From the NCBI RefSeq assembly GCF_000165425.1, contig NW_001799627.1, positions 294,272-358,271 of the forward strand: a stretch of 64,000 bases of DNA. The letters run 5' to 3'. The stretch is from Paramecium tetraurelia. Lineage: Eukaryota; Ciliophora; Oligohymenophorea; Peniculida; Parameciidae. The translations under genes were made by a program, and so were the position numbers. How positions within the stretch are numbered: the first letter of the stretch is position 1; every line of letters starts with the position of its first letter. The notes under the pieces are model-generated. The model was not told the origin of the DNA. It did not search any database and was given only the letters and a program-made list of their open reading frames with translations. Of the stretch, positions 1 through 11,679 are shown piece after piece.

Positions 1-66
1 TATGATCTGCTAATCATCATTAACATATTAACGAACAAGTGATTTAATATAGTATTCTAATTAAAT

Positions 67-1608
67 ATGAAAAAAATTTCTAATTAGTTAAGGAATGTCG
101 ATTTCTTTAGTGTTACCTACACTCCAGCAATTTCAGATGGATTGACCTATAATCATTCCAGTGTTCTAGGCGGGATAATATCGCTGATAATTGGAGTCTT
201 AAGTCTATGTTATTGCATATACTACTTGTACTTGTGGTGGAGCTATTCTTTGTTGCCAAAAGTCACAGAAGATATTAATAACTTTACGGATGATTCACAG
301 TTTGGATTTTTAAGTAATCATATACAAGTCATCGCGAATGATATTAATGGAAAATCCCCAATAAATCCATTCAAAAGTGATGAAATTGTTGTGCTGCCAT
401 TGATCTTAGATCTTGATGAAGGGTTGAACTGGTAACCTCTTATAAGTAATATCACTAAAGATCAAGATCTGGACATCAATTTTCAGATGAGCAAAGACAA
501 ATAATATATGATCTTGTTTACACTCTGCAAGGAAGAATACCTTATTGCAGATTATTAATGTGCATCTGAAGAAGTGAAGCAAAATTATTTCAGTTAAATG
601 GGCAATACTCTCTACACTGAGATAGAATTTACAACTATTAACCCATCAACATTTGAACCATAATCATTTTATAGAACATATCCATTTTATATTCATTCAA
701 ATGCTGAAATGTGCTCATCCATTACTTTACATTACCAAATGAATCACTACTTAATAGATAAGGCTTTTCTCTTTTCAACTGGATAAGAAGAACAGAATTA
801 CATTTCAAACTCGCTTAATTATCCACAATATGCCATGAAGGAATTTTGCGACCAATATTATATGTCAGACACATATGGAGCTTTTGTGATTTTGTTTTAA
901 CAACAATATCATACAATTCAGATTGGATACCCTTCAATTAGTGAGGTATTTGCAGCGATTGGATCAATCGTCAGCATTTTATTTTCAGTCAAATATGTGA
1001 TCACCTTACTGAATCTGACATAAATGAGATAATCAATTTTAGATGATATAATGAGACAGTACTATCCTGAAATTAAATAATTTAAAATCATTAAGAATCT
1101 TTGGGGCAAGGTGGTTTCAGTCAAATTCCAAGGAGTATAAGTAGAGGTTCCCAGTTATTTGGCATTTTAGAAACAAATTCATTCCTAAATGGCTTGCAAA
1201 CTCAACTACAAGAATTTACTCTATGAAATGTCTCGATTTTAATTCATTTTGATGTCTTTCAAGCGAAGGAATGAAATTGAGAGGTTCCACCACGTCGGGA
1301 TAAAGGTTCCCATTCAATTGTCTGAAAATGGAGAGTCGTATTAAATTTCACATGGTATTCAAAACTAATTGAAGACTCTGAATCTACGGCATTGCAATAC
1401 ATTAAACACTAAATATGACATTCTGACTATTAATGATGCCTTAATTTTGAGTCAGGAATACAAGAAGAACAATCACTTGTCTGAGGGGAGAAGCGAGTTC
1501 GAGCCTCTTTAAACCACGAATTAGAAGTAGGAGGATTTGGAGCGGGATCAAGAATTCTATGAGATTAACTATATTAAGCCTAACAATGAACTTGAGGAAA
1601 ATAATTGA
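67..1608 (+). CDS. two-TM membrane protein, ciliate-type, unknown function
   Basis: A single open frame of 513 codons runs from ATG to TGA with TAA/TAG read as Gln. No intron is needed. A strongly hydrophobic segment lies near residues 30-55 and another near 300-325. Between them is a roughly 240-residue domain with several cysteines and aromatic residues, and after the second is a charged tail of about 190 residues ending in Glu/Asn-rich sequence. This predicts two membrane spans with a large luminal or extracellular loop and a cytoplasmic tail. I do not recognise a named domain. An in-frame ATG at 142 is not the best start, because the frame continues unbroken to 67. Confidence 0.75.
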
Positions 1609-1780
1609 TGATTAATAAGAGAGACAAAATTATATATCAATAATAATTGTATGAAAAACATGCAAATAATTATTAAATATATAGAATTTTATAAAAATAA
1701 AATTAAATCTAAAAATACTCAAGTCATAAGCTTTAGATTCTAAAAAAATTTGATAAATTAAATTCATTTTAAATATCTTC

Positions 1781-2969
1781 ATGTAATAGAAGCCAGACTA
1801 CAGAAAGGAATTAGCCGAAACAGCTTAAAAGATTTGCACACCAGGAAAAGGAATCTTGGCAGCTGATGAAGTACCAAATTAAATTTAAAGTTTAGTCTTA
1901 AGGAACAATCGGAAAGAAGTTCGTCACTATCAACGTTGAAAACAACGAAGAGAACAGAAGAGCCTACAGAGAATTGTTATTCACTGCTCCAGGCGTTGAA
2001 AATTACATCAGTGGTGTCATCCTCTTCTCCGAGACTGTATTACATATTATTAATGACTTCCCATAGGTTAAACACGCTACCAAAGATGGAAAGAACTTCG
2101 TCTAATTGCTTTAAGAGAAAGGCATCGTGGCAGGAATCAAAGTCGATAAGGGTTTGGGTGTACTTCCAGGAACACAAGATGAATCAGCAACTCTTGGATT
2201 AGACTCCTTGGCTAGTATGGCTGCTGAACACTACAAACTTGGTTGCAGATTTGCCAAATGGAGAGCAGTCTTGAAAATTGGCAATGGCTTACCATCACAA
2301 TAAGCCATCCAAGAAAATGCATGGGGATTGGCCAGATATGCAGCAATCTGCTAAGAAAATGGTCTTGTCCCAATTGTCGAACCAGAAATCTTGGCCGATG
2401 GAGACCACTCAATCGAAGTCTGCTAAAAGGTCACCGAAAAAGTTTTGGCTGCCGTATTCAAGGCATTGAATGAAAACAACATCTTCTTAGAGGGATGTCT
2501 CCTTAAACCCAATATGGTTACACCAGGATCAACCAATGCAGACAGAAGCAAAGTCACACCATAAGAAATTGGATACAGAACAGCTTTGGCCTTGAGCAGA
2601 ACAGTTCCACCTGCTCTTGTCGGAGTCACAGTAATTAAAACCTATTAATTGTGTTTAGTTCCTTTCAGGAGGACAATCTGAGGAAGAAGCTTCTTTGAAT
2701 TTGAATGCTATGAATTAATTGACCACAGTCAGAAAACCATGGGCTTTGACTTTCTCTTATGGCAGAGCACTCCAAAACACTGCAGTGAAGACATGGGCTG
2801 GCAAATAAGAAAATTGGGAAATTGCTTAATAAGCATTATTGACCAGAGCCAAGGCTAACAGCGAAGCTTAATTAGGACCTTAGTTTATATTATAAAAATA
2901 GGAAAATATCAAGGTGGATAAGGCGGAGCATCCAACGAATCCTTGTTTGTGGCTGATTACAAATATTGA
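1781..2969 (+). CDS. fructose-bisphosphate aldolase, class I
   Basis: Cytosolic glycolytic enzyme that cleaves fructose-1,6-bisphosphate by Schiff-base chemistry. The product has about 369 residues, close to the usual ~363. Visible family motifs are [10 protein letters not shown] near residue 27, a [14 protein letters not shown] block carrying the Schiff-base lysine, [10 protein letters not shown], and a C-terminus ending in Tyr. Introns are 1871..1895 (25 nt) and 2631..2658 (28 nt). The third junction is odd: protein alignment demands removal of 2876..2901, but that segment starts GA, not GT. A lost T (GGTACCT read as GGACCT) would explain it. It is either an assembly error or a splice-donor mutation. 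Confidence 0.93.
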
Positions 2970-3149
2970 GTATCATGAAATATCATAAAATAAAACATAA
3001 TCATCATTATTCTTACTCGAATCAAAAGTAAACACGTATTATAATTAGAATTAAAAATAGTTTTTTATTATGTTACGCATATTATTCTAATGATGCGTAT
3101 AATTTTTGTACTTTATGAAGGTAATCGTAATTTGTATCCTAATTATTTA

Positions 3150-4453
3150 ATGTAAAAGCTCTAGTTGCTCTAGAATCAGTTCAACCCAACCTCTGACGAC
3201 ATCTTCTTCCACATCGTTCAAGCACCTCCTGATCCTATTTTTGGAATTGCCAATGCATACAAGGCAGACACATCCAATACCAAAATCGATTTGGGAGTCG
3301 GTGCTTATCGTACAGACGAAGAGAAGCCCTACGTCTTTGAAATTATCAAGAAATTAGAGAAGGAAGTAGTTAACGATCCAACATTAAACAAAGTACGATC
3401 TATTAATATTCTAGGAATATTTACCAATTGAAGGTTTGGCTGATTTCAATAAGGGATGTCAAAAGCTCATGTTCGGATAAAACAGTCCTTTGATCGCCTC
3501 TGGATAAATTGTCACAGCTCAATGTTTGGGAGGCACAGGAGCACTCAGAGTTGGTTTTGAGTTTGTTAAGAGACACATTCCAGGTGATGTCTACGTGTCT
3601 AAACCTACTTGGAGCAATCACAATCAAGTCATCGAAAGAGCTGGTTTGAATCAATCCGAATATCCATATTTCGATCCAAAAACCAAAGGTTTCAATTGTG
3701 CAGGAACTATTGAATGCTTATCACAAGCCAGAATGGGATCAATTGTCTTATTACACGTTTGTGCTCATAACCCAACAGGTGTTGATCCAACAGAAGCTGA
3801 ATGGCTCTAAATAGCTGATGTTTGCAAGAAAAGAAGATTAGTTCCATTCTTTGATTGTGCTTATTAAGGATTTGCAAGTGGATGCATTGAAAAGGATGTT
3901 TTTGCCGTCCGCAAATTTGCTGAACTTGGATTCTAAATGATTGTCGCTCAATCATTCTCCAAAAATATGGGATTATACAATGAAAGAGTAGGAGCTGTAC
4001 ATATTGTTACATCCAACAAAGACATCTCTGCAAGAGTTTTAAGCAACCTCAAAATTGTCATTAGAACCATTTGTTCTAATCCACCTGCAATTGGTGCTAG
4101 AATCGCTGCTAAAATTTTAACTGACGAGAAGAATTTCAATGCTTGGGTTGAAGAATTGAAGACTGTCACTGGAAGAATCATTAAAATGAGAACTCTTCTC
4201 AAATAAGAGTTAGACAACCTTAAAGTACCAGGAAATTGGGATCACATCACCAGACAAACAGGTTTCTTCACATTTACTGGTCTCACTCCAGAATAATGCG
4301 ATTTATTGACAAAGCAATATCACGTGTATTTGCTCAGATCTGGAAGAATGTCAATGGTATTATTTTATATTTATGAATTAATAGGCTGGAATCACATCCA
4401 AAAATGTTAGATATTTGGCAGAGTCAATTAAAGCTGTTGTATAAAACAAATGA
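3150..4453 (+). CDS. aspartate aminotransferase (PLP class I)
   Basis: Transfers the amino group between aspartate and 2-oxoglutarate, linking amino acids to the TCA cycle. It encodes 417 residues once introns 3394..3415 (22 nt) and 4357..4384 (28 nt) are removed; both restore frame exactly. Family motifs visible are LGVGAYRTDE near the N-terminus, GGTGALRVG, HNPTGVDPT, and SFSKNMGLYNERVG, which holds the PLP lysine. A C-terminal LRSGRMSMAG completes the fold. The start at 3150 gives a short N-terminus before FNPTSDD, which could be a weak mitochondrial presequence. An ATG at 3115 would need a long non-standard intron. Confidence 0.93.
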
Positions 4454-4490
4454 GATTTATTAATAAATTATTAAATAATCTATTATCATT

Positions 4491-4562
4491 GAAGGCTTAG
4501 CTCAGGGGTAGAGCGTTGGATTCCAGGTCCAGGGGTCGCGCGTTCAATTCGCGTAGTCTTCA
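4491..4562 (+). tRNA. tRNA-Trp (anticodon CCA)
   Basis: A complete 72-nt cloverleaf: 7-bp acceptor GAAGGCT/AGTCTTC (one G-T pair), D arm GCTC/GAGC, anticodon stem TTGGA/TCCAG with loop TTCCAGG, 5-nt variable region and T arm GCGCG/CGCGT around TTCAATT. Loop positions 34-36 are CCA, which reads UGG. No intron is present. Discriminator base A follows, and CCA is not encoded. It is the only tRNA seen. It is not one of the suppressor-type tRNAs that decode TAA/TAG as Gln. Confidence 0.95.
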
Positions 4563-4564
4563 GA

Positions 4565-4572
4565 TTTTTTTT
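4565..4572 (+). terminator. RNA polymerase III terminator after tRNA-Trp
   Basis: A run of eight T on the coding strand starts three bases after the tRNA 3' end. This is the standard Pol III stop signal. Confidence 0.8.
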
Positions 4573-4579
4573 ATTTTCA

Positions 4580-5222
4580 ATAATAAATAATAAATAAATT
4601 TTTAAATTGAATCCTAATATGAGGGCAATGAAAGAATTTTAAGAAATTAGATTTTATTCTTAAATAAATTTATGAATGAAAGAATATTTTTTTAAGGAAA
4701 CACACTTGGATTACAAAGAATCTTTACACTCTTAACAATATTACATTATTTTCCTATAATTCTTATGGGTCCTCTCTTCTTATTGTAGGAGTAATTAAAA
4801 TAAACATTAACTACTACATATAATTTAGCCTTAAGATTTTATGCCAATTTGTCTCAACGACGTAATATCAGATTCATAATTTGACGATTTTACAGAGATA
4901 TCCTAATTAACGGGATTAATCTCATTTATAATTTAAAGATCTTTAATATATTTTTATAGTTATATTGCACTGATATAAATTATTATTTTCATCTTAAAAG
5001 ACATATTAAATTATAAATTATTCGAATAAATATATGACAAGCAACTTAGAAATCTTATAAACATTTTCAGGAAAGTATAAATAGTCATTTTTTAAGTAAT
5101 TATTTGCTTTTTCCTTAGTACTGTTTACCAAATGATTTGCCAAAATAATTAATCTCTGTAGATTAGTATTATACTTGCTGCAGTCTAGTTTTTGTAATTG
5201 CTTTATTTCCCGTTTCAATCAC
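4580..5222 (-). pseudogene. possible decayed minus-strand gene fragment
   Basis: Two overlapping minus-strand frames free of TGA for 90-140 codons look protein-like. One runs from 5222 down to about 4935 (Lys/Leu-rich). The other runs from an ATG at 5004 towards the tRNA and includes CQECKDSLQSK. I could not join them with a convincing GT-AG intron, and neither frame ends cleanly before the tRNA. A decayed gene is the simplest reading, but chance open frames in AT-rich DNA are possible. Confidence 0.25.
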
Positions 5223-5299
5223 AAATCAAATATGCTTGGTATAATCATAAACTTTCATCGTAAATCTAAGAATTTCTATCATATTTTACAATAATAAGA

Positions 5300-8200
5300 A
5301 TGCTGATTAATTAGAGCACATCTTTATATTTAATGGTGATGTACTTTATAATTAGTATTATACTGCTTACGACATTGCTTATCATTATATTAACAATTTA
5401 GAAAAGTCTATATAATCAAAAAGTTATTATTTTATTTCTTGCTAAATCAATACAATTTATAATGAGTATTGGATTTGCTGAAATTTTAAGAATACTTTTG
5501 GGAGTAAAAATTATATATAATAAAATATCTAGTATTTACTCTGCTAACCTGATTAAAATGGGATTCTAAAAATGGTATATCTTGTTGATTAAGAATGCTG
5601 GGTAGGGGACTATTATTATCATGCAATTTTCGTGATTATATCACTTTTGCTCTTTATATTTTTTGTTATAATTTGCAGCAAACTATTCATCGAGTTAAGA
5701 AACAATAAGAAAAATACATTTTCGTAGAGGGAAGGTATTTCCTATTCATACCTATTTATTTATATAATATTTTCAATGGCATCATATTCTTTATTTCAAC
5801 TACCGAAATATTCTATTTGTGTAATAGCTATTTAAAATATTACAAGCTTTATATTCTTCTACAGAATGTACTACAAACACCCTTTTTATAATTAAACTGT
5901 TTAAAAAATTTGGATATCGATAAGTGGATTGGTATTCCATACCAACTTGATGTAATTAATGGCTTTCTTATTTAATCATTTGATTGTGTAAAATTCTATG
6001 TTAGGTTGGTTAATCACTTGTCCAATGGCAATCGTGATTTTTTTAGGAAGACAAAATCATTAAATTGATCTCATAAAAATTAATTTAGCAAGATATTAGT
6101 CAACAGAAAATATTGTAAAAGATTGTGAATACTTAGTAGAATTAGCAGATTCATATGAAAAAGATCAAACGAAGGAGATTTAAGTATTGGGGTTTTTGGA
6201 GATGCATGAATCAACTTGTTTACAAGCAAATTGTGCTATTAAGATTAATAAAAATTTGGCTATGAAATTTTAAGAAAATCCTAAATATACTGATGAAAGA
6301 TTAATTTTTAAGGAACTTATAAACTAACTTTATTAAAATGGAATAAATAAATATCCTTAAAGCATTGATCTTAGAATACATTACAGCTATTTCCTTTACG
6401 ATCATTTGGCAGATGGATAAAAAGCCTTACACGAATTAGTCAAAGCAGAACAATTAAATCCTGATTTTGGATAACAATTTTAGATTTTTTCAATGAAAAA
6501 AATTTTAGAAGACTCATTCTCGAAGACTTTTTTTGGTGTCAATACTCTTGAATATTCAGTTTCAATTGATCGAAATATCTAATTTCAACAAAGTCAGCTT
6601 AAATAAAGGATTCTAGAAGGCTCCTATCAAATGCTGTAATTTTGGAATTAACTATTAGAGGAAATTCCAAATTTAACCGTTTTATCAATTCTTGGAAGAA
6701 AAGTATTAGGATCGATTCAATAGATCAGAAAATAAATTACTCTAATGTAGAAAACAAACACATTTAATTAATCTACTAAAAAGCTCATATGCAAATTCAG
6801 CGATTATGTCTTCTATATGTCAGATACTATGAAGTTTGCTAAAATCAATATTAATTATCAAAGTGATGAAGTTAACTACTAATCTAAATTCCTGGATTAA
6901 AATAATTTATTAGGTTCTTAAGACTTGAGTTCATATTCATAACCTGTAATTGTGTTGGAACTATTTAGCAATAATAATTAAAATTCTATTGTAAAAAATA
7001 TAAATTAAGCTACTTGTTCATTGCTAGGATTTTCTCGGACTGATATAATAGGGCATTCAATCTGTCAATTATTCTAATCTAAGTATATTGCATAATATTA
7101 TAAGCTATTCAAAGCTACATCAATATGTTGTGCAAAGATATTTTACCTCGGATTCGTAAGTGTAATTATCTATCTTACCACAGAGATATTAATTCTTCAA
7201 AACTAAGTCTTAATATGTCATATTAGCTCAAAGTGCCAGTTCCATCCTTTAGACAGAAAAAGGAGTCTTTCAATTTTTGAGACTTACAACAGATGTTAAT
7301 TATCGCAATTATGCTTATATTATTTTTAACGGAGATGGAAAAATAGAAAATATATCAGCTTCATGCATCTCAATTTTGAAGTTGGATATTCGTAAACTTT
7401 AATTAAAATAATTAAATATAGAGCAACTATTTCCAAATTTATTATCGAATAAGGAAACATATTTCAATAAAATGAATAAAATTGTGTATGAGTATCATAA
7501 ATCCAAAGTGAAAAGTTTGAATTTTGTTGTATATGAAAAAGAAAAGCGAAAATAAATTGGATTTATGGTGTAATTATTTGAGATATCAGACAAAAATTTA
7601 TATAACAAAAAAGAGGAAAAATAATAAATATTTGGATACTATCTAAAAATAGAATAAATAGAGCATAAGCTAGTAAATAATTCTCCTAAAATAAAAACAA
7701 AATAAACAACAAAAGAATTTACATATTCTATTGAATAACGTGCTTTCATTTGTAATACTTTATCATAAATTTAGATGGAAATGCTAATTCATTACAGGAT
7801 TCTGTCAAAGAAGATAATGAAATTTAAGTGGTGTCTAAATAGAAAACAATATTTTAACCAAAAAAATTAAGTAAGAAACAAAACTCATCCTTGAAGTAAG
7901 ATCAAAATTAAATGTCCTATGGTTTTGACATTAAAACGTTAAGATTGTTTTAAGGAAAGATTTAAGAGATAATAGATCCAAACTAAGAAGAGGATGATGA
8001 TGATAATGTTAAGGATAATACAGAACACTCTAAAACAGAAATTATTATTGATAAGAATTAATCTAATTAGATCAACACTTAAAATGATTTAAGTTTATAC
8101 CTGTAGAACATACCCTATCCTACATTTTTGAGAAGATTAGTTCTCTTAAATAATATTTTACTACTTGTTTTATTTGCAATATCATGTATAATGTATTCAA

Positions 8201-9984
8201 CCTTATATGTCACTTTTTTAAAATTCAAAAATGCTGTTGAACTTGGTGCTGCAAGTAACTAACGCTTTTCTTCTCTGATGAAGATTCAGTCGAACCTCTA
8301 GGATTTGAGAGGTTGCAATTTGAATATTGAAGCGTTAGAATAGTAAAAGATAGGAGATGAATTTATTAATATCAATTTTTTGGAGTTAAAAAATGAATTG
8401 AATTTACTTCTTGAATAAAACAATCTTTTAACCTCTTCAGATTTAACAATTAACTAGAATTATTAAACATACATTTCTGAATTTGAAGAACCCTAAATTT
8501 AAATGTTCTCAGTAGATAATAGTTATCAGAATTTTACTTATTCCTAAGCAGTTCAATAATTAATAGCTAGAGCTATAACATTAAATAATAGCGAATTATC
8601 AAAATTCATTGACAATAATGAAGATTTTCATTATTTCGTGCATAATACATTCAATTCTATTGCAAAATATGAATATGTTTCTTAAAACTACTACTTTTCA
8701 AATATTTATAGTTTATTAGATGATTTAAAAACATTTGAAGATGTATTTTTTATTCTTTCATCCTCTTGTGTGCTTTTAATATTTTTCTTTTGTCAATTTT
8801 ACCTTCATTCTCATTAATCCTATATGAGGAATATAATTTCGGCCTTTTTAGAAATAAAGGAGCAGTCCTTAAAATAGATTGTTAGCAAAATTCGAAATTT
8901 CCTCTAGATGCTTCAAACAACTGATGATGATGATGTATACATTTAATATATTTAGGTGGATTAATTTGATTTGGAATAAAATGAAAATTAAGAAGAACAA
9001 GAACTAGAAGAATTAACCAAAAATAGTAAGAAGAGAAAATTTAAGTACTCGTCAGAAAGTGAAAATAAGATTTAAATTCGAATAATTTTTGTTTCGTTGT
9101 TATTTTACTCTTACTTTTGTTATTTGTACTTTAGTTCTACAGTAAGTAATAATTATTAATTTTAGACAATCATCTCTTATTCAAACTTACTGATTCCGCT
9201 TGTTAATATTACATCTTATATTCCATCATAATATCGTTTGATTGATAACTCCATAAAGGAGATGCTATATGATTCCGAAGCTATGATTATGAATGAATTA
9301 AATTCCATAGATAAGATGAATTACTTAATTGATGAAATTTAAGCATTGGATGCAGAATTGCATATTTTGAATTAAAAAAATGAGCATATTTTATCTGCAG
9401 AGTATATTCAACTGTTCAATGAAATTTATATATTAAGTCCATGCACGATCATTATAGAATACGATTAATCAGTTACTAATGCATCCTGCTTATCCTTTAA
9501 TGAGAATATTCTAAAGGATGGATTAGCAGTTGCAATTTCAAGTTTTTTTGAAAACGCCTGCAAAATGGTGTAGGAGTACTACTACTATGACCCAAACGCC
9601 ATATATTCTAACTTAACCTATAATCTCAGCTCAAATCATAAGAAAAACTTTACCTACAACATTCTAAATACTAGAGACAGCAATGATAATAGATAAATGC
9701 AAAAAGTTTTCATAAGAATATGTCATTTATAATTGATGAAAGAATTATTAAATTAGTTAAATAACTATTTTTCCTTTTTGGCATTTCAATTGACCTTATT
9801 ATTCATGATATTTTGCATAATTGCTGTGTTTACACACTTTTTGATTTGGATCCCTATTTTAGCCAATTTTTATTAGGAAGCATAAAAAAATCTAGAAACT
9901 TTAACTATCATACCAGTTGAGGATTTAAATAAATGTGTATAAATATAAGAGCATTTGAAAAATTTGAAAGAGCTCAATTAATGA
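5300..9984 (+). CDS. large multi-TM, PAS-containing protein ('tiny macrocysts'/Tmc-like)
   Basis: Predicted 1,526-residue membrane protein. Introns 5504..5532, 7156..7183, 7752..7774 and 9142..9165 make all five exons add to a multiple of three. The N-terminal ~250 residues hold several hydrophobic spans. Next comes a helical, TPR-like stretch, then two PAS-like segments: one around SLLGFSRTDIIGHS, one around YIIFNGDGKIENIS. Later spans fall near 8150-8220, 8740-8810, 9080-9170 and 9770-9870. This order (N-terminal membrane block, helical repeats, PAS, paired C-terminal membrane blocks) matches a large expanded ciliate family annotated as Tmc-like. Its function is unknown; a sensory role is inferred. 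The start at 5300 is uncertain; 5333 is the next in-frame ATG. Confidence 0.75.
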
Positions 9985-10109
9985 TAAATTAAAAATTATT
10001 TATTTTCAAAATTATAAATCAAGACATCAATTTCTGTAATTAAATTTATATTATAGGAATAGATTTATTTCCTTCAATTTGTAAAATAAAATATCTGAAA
10101 ATTTTGAAT

Positions 10110-10905
10110 GATTTGTTGTAAGAAAAAGCAATATTTTAAGAAAGTTTATCAATTATACTATAATTTTAAAAGTTTATTTCTGTGGAACTCAAAAGTGGCA
10201 AAAATACAAGGGTGTAATATGTGAGAAATTTAGAATTCTAAAAAGTCATATTGTTGCTAGTGAGATTTTAACTCAATGTTAGATCTTATAATAGGGATAA
10301 GAAATTGTAAAATTCTATGTTTACAACAATAACTCAACAATACTACAATTTAACCAAATTTAATGGAGCATATAAGAAATAAATTCAAATTTGAAGAATT
10401 TAAGAGTTTATACTCCATGTTTTATTTTGGAGCCAAATAATATCATTTAGAGTTTATTTAGTCACTCAAAAAATTAAGAACTTCATAGAATGTAATATTT
10501 TTATGATAATGTTATCTAAGAATAATCACTTTGATCTTTCATTTTTTATAAAGCCTTTTGGAGATTTTGAAAGAAACCATAAGATTATTGATTTTATAGA
10601 AGGAACTGGTATTTTTTATACTCAATAGCCACAAAAATGACTTTCGCTGATGTAATACTGGGAAATAAAGAGTATTTGGTGACAATACTCTAATAAATCC
10701 TCACTAGTCTTGAATATAACAATAGTATGCATAGGGATTTATAAAACAATGTATTCTCCGAGTAAAGCAAATTAAAATTCTTTAAAATTGTTGACTTTGA
10801 GTATGCTACCTCTTAAAGTGTTAACAAACAATTAGGTTAATTGTACATTTGATATTATTTCCAGAATGTGGAAAGCCTATTTATGTCGGTCTTTAAACTT
10901 CTAAT
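10110..10905 (+). pseudogene. decayed protein-kinase-like gene
   Basis: At least three frames are needed to follow the similarity. An ATG at about 10108 opens a Lys-rich start that stops at once. A second frame (about 10165-10530) gives a roughly 110-residue block. A third (about 10637-10850) contains MHRDLQ followed by KIVDFEYA. These match the kinase catalytic loop (HRDLKPEN) and DFG, but the catalytic Lys/Asn context is lost and DFG reads DFE. Frame breaks plus lost catalytic residues indicate a non-functional relic. Confidence 0.6.
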
Positions 10906-11466
10906 TTAATTTATTAATCCGAAATATGTTAAAATTTTGTGATATGTAAGGTATAGGTATGACCTTTTAAATTATAAATTACCAATATTACCGGACGACT
11001 AACTGGTAGATACCTTCTTTCTGATGTTACATTTAGTTTAGTATTATCACTAAACAAGCAATCCAAAATTGATCTAACTCCTTTATAAATATAAAAATTG
11101 AAAAAAAAAGTGACATTTAGTTGATTCAAAACTTTTTCAACAAAGCCTTAAAAAAGGATTTCCTTTGGTTGGTGTTTAAATGAGTAGTTCTTTTTATAAT
11201 CGCTGTCTTTAAACTAAGAACAAAAAATTTAGTAAACTACTGCTCAGACCAAAATTTTCTTCTTTGTTTGGAAAAATTTAAGTCTACAGAATTTTATGCT
11301 AGTTCTCTTCGGTAAATTAGATGAGATAGAGAGAGAGAAATGAACTCATATCTAAATTGAATTGCTATAAATAGTAGAGGAAATAGATTTCTTAGAATTC
11401 TAATTCAGCCCTTTAGTGTTTAGTTATAATATTAAGAAAAATAACTCTATAAATAAAAACTTATTT
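10850..11466 (-). pseudogene. broken minus-strand reading frames, possible gene remnant
   Basis: Frames open for 80-110 codons cover this interval on the minus strand. One includes KGVRSILDCLFSDNT and the strand-rich stretch VILVIYNLKGHTYTLHI. Another, upstream, is Gln/Phe/Leu-rich. They are in different frames and no intron joins them. They may be the decayed continuation of the short frame at 11467..11679. The region overlaps the end of the plus-strand kinase relic. No family is recognised. Confidence 0.3.
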
Positions 11467-11679
11467 TCATGAGGAGGAAGCTAAGGTGACACTAACTCTT
11501 AATCTTCTATTTAAAATTGGATTTCTGTATGCATTGTAAGGAGTATCTATAGAAATTCTCTTTTTCAGAATTTCTTCTGGGAAAGGAGAAGTTCTCAATT
11601 TTTTTACCATTTAACCAAGTTCCCCTTCTTTTTATTGATTATCTTTTCTTTATTTCATGTTACTCATGCAAATTCCCAT
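11467..11679 (-). CDS. short protein with N-terminal MG, or 5' part of a broken gene
   Basis: A 70-residue frame from ATG 11679 to TGA 11467. It begins MGICMS, a plausible N-myristoylation/palmitoylation start. The middle is basic and Pro-containing (RTSPFPEEILKKR, then DTPYNAYRNP), which looks coded rather than random. Downstream minus-strand frames suggest the original gene was longer. It could be a small gene or the intact front end of a pseudogene. No homologue is recognised. Confidence 0.45.

Noticed and set aside
3115-3149. Upstream ATG for aspartate aminotransferase with a long intron
   Set aside because: It would need a 38-44 nt intron with weak ends. The ATG at 3150 needs none.
4491-4562. 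Suppressor-type tRNA-Gln for TAA/TAG
   Set aside because: The anticodon loop clearly reads CCA, so this is tRNA-Trp.
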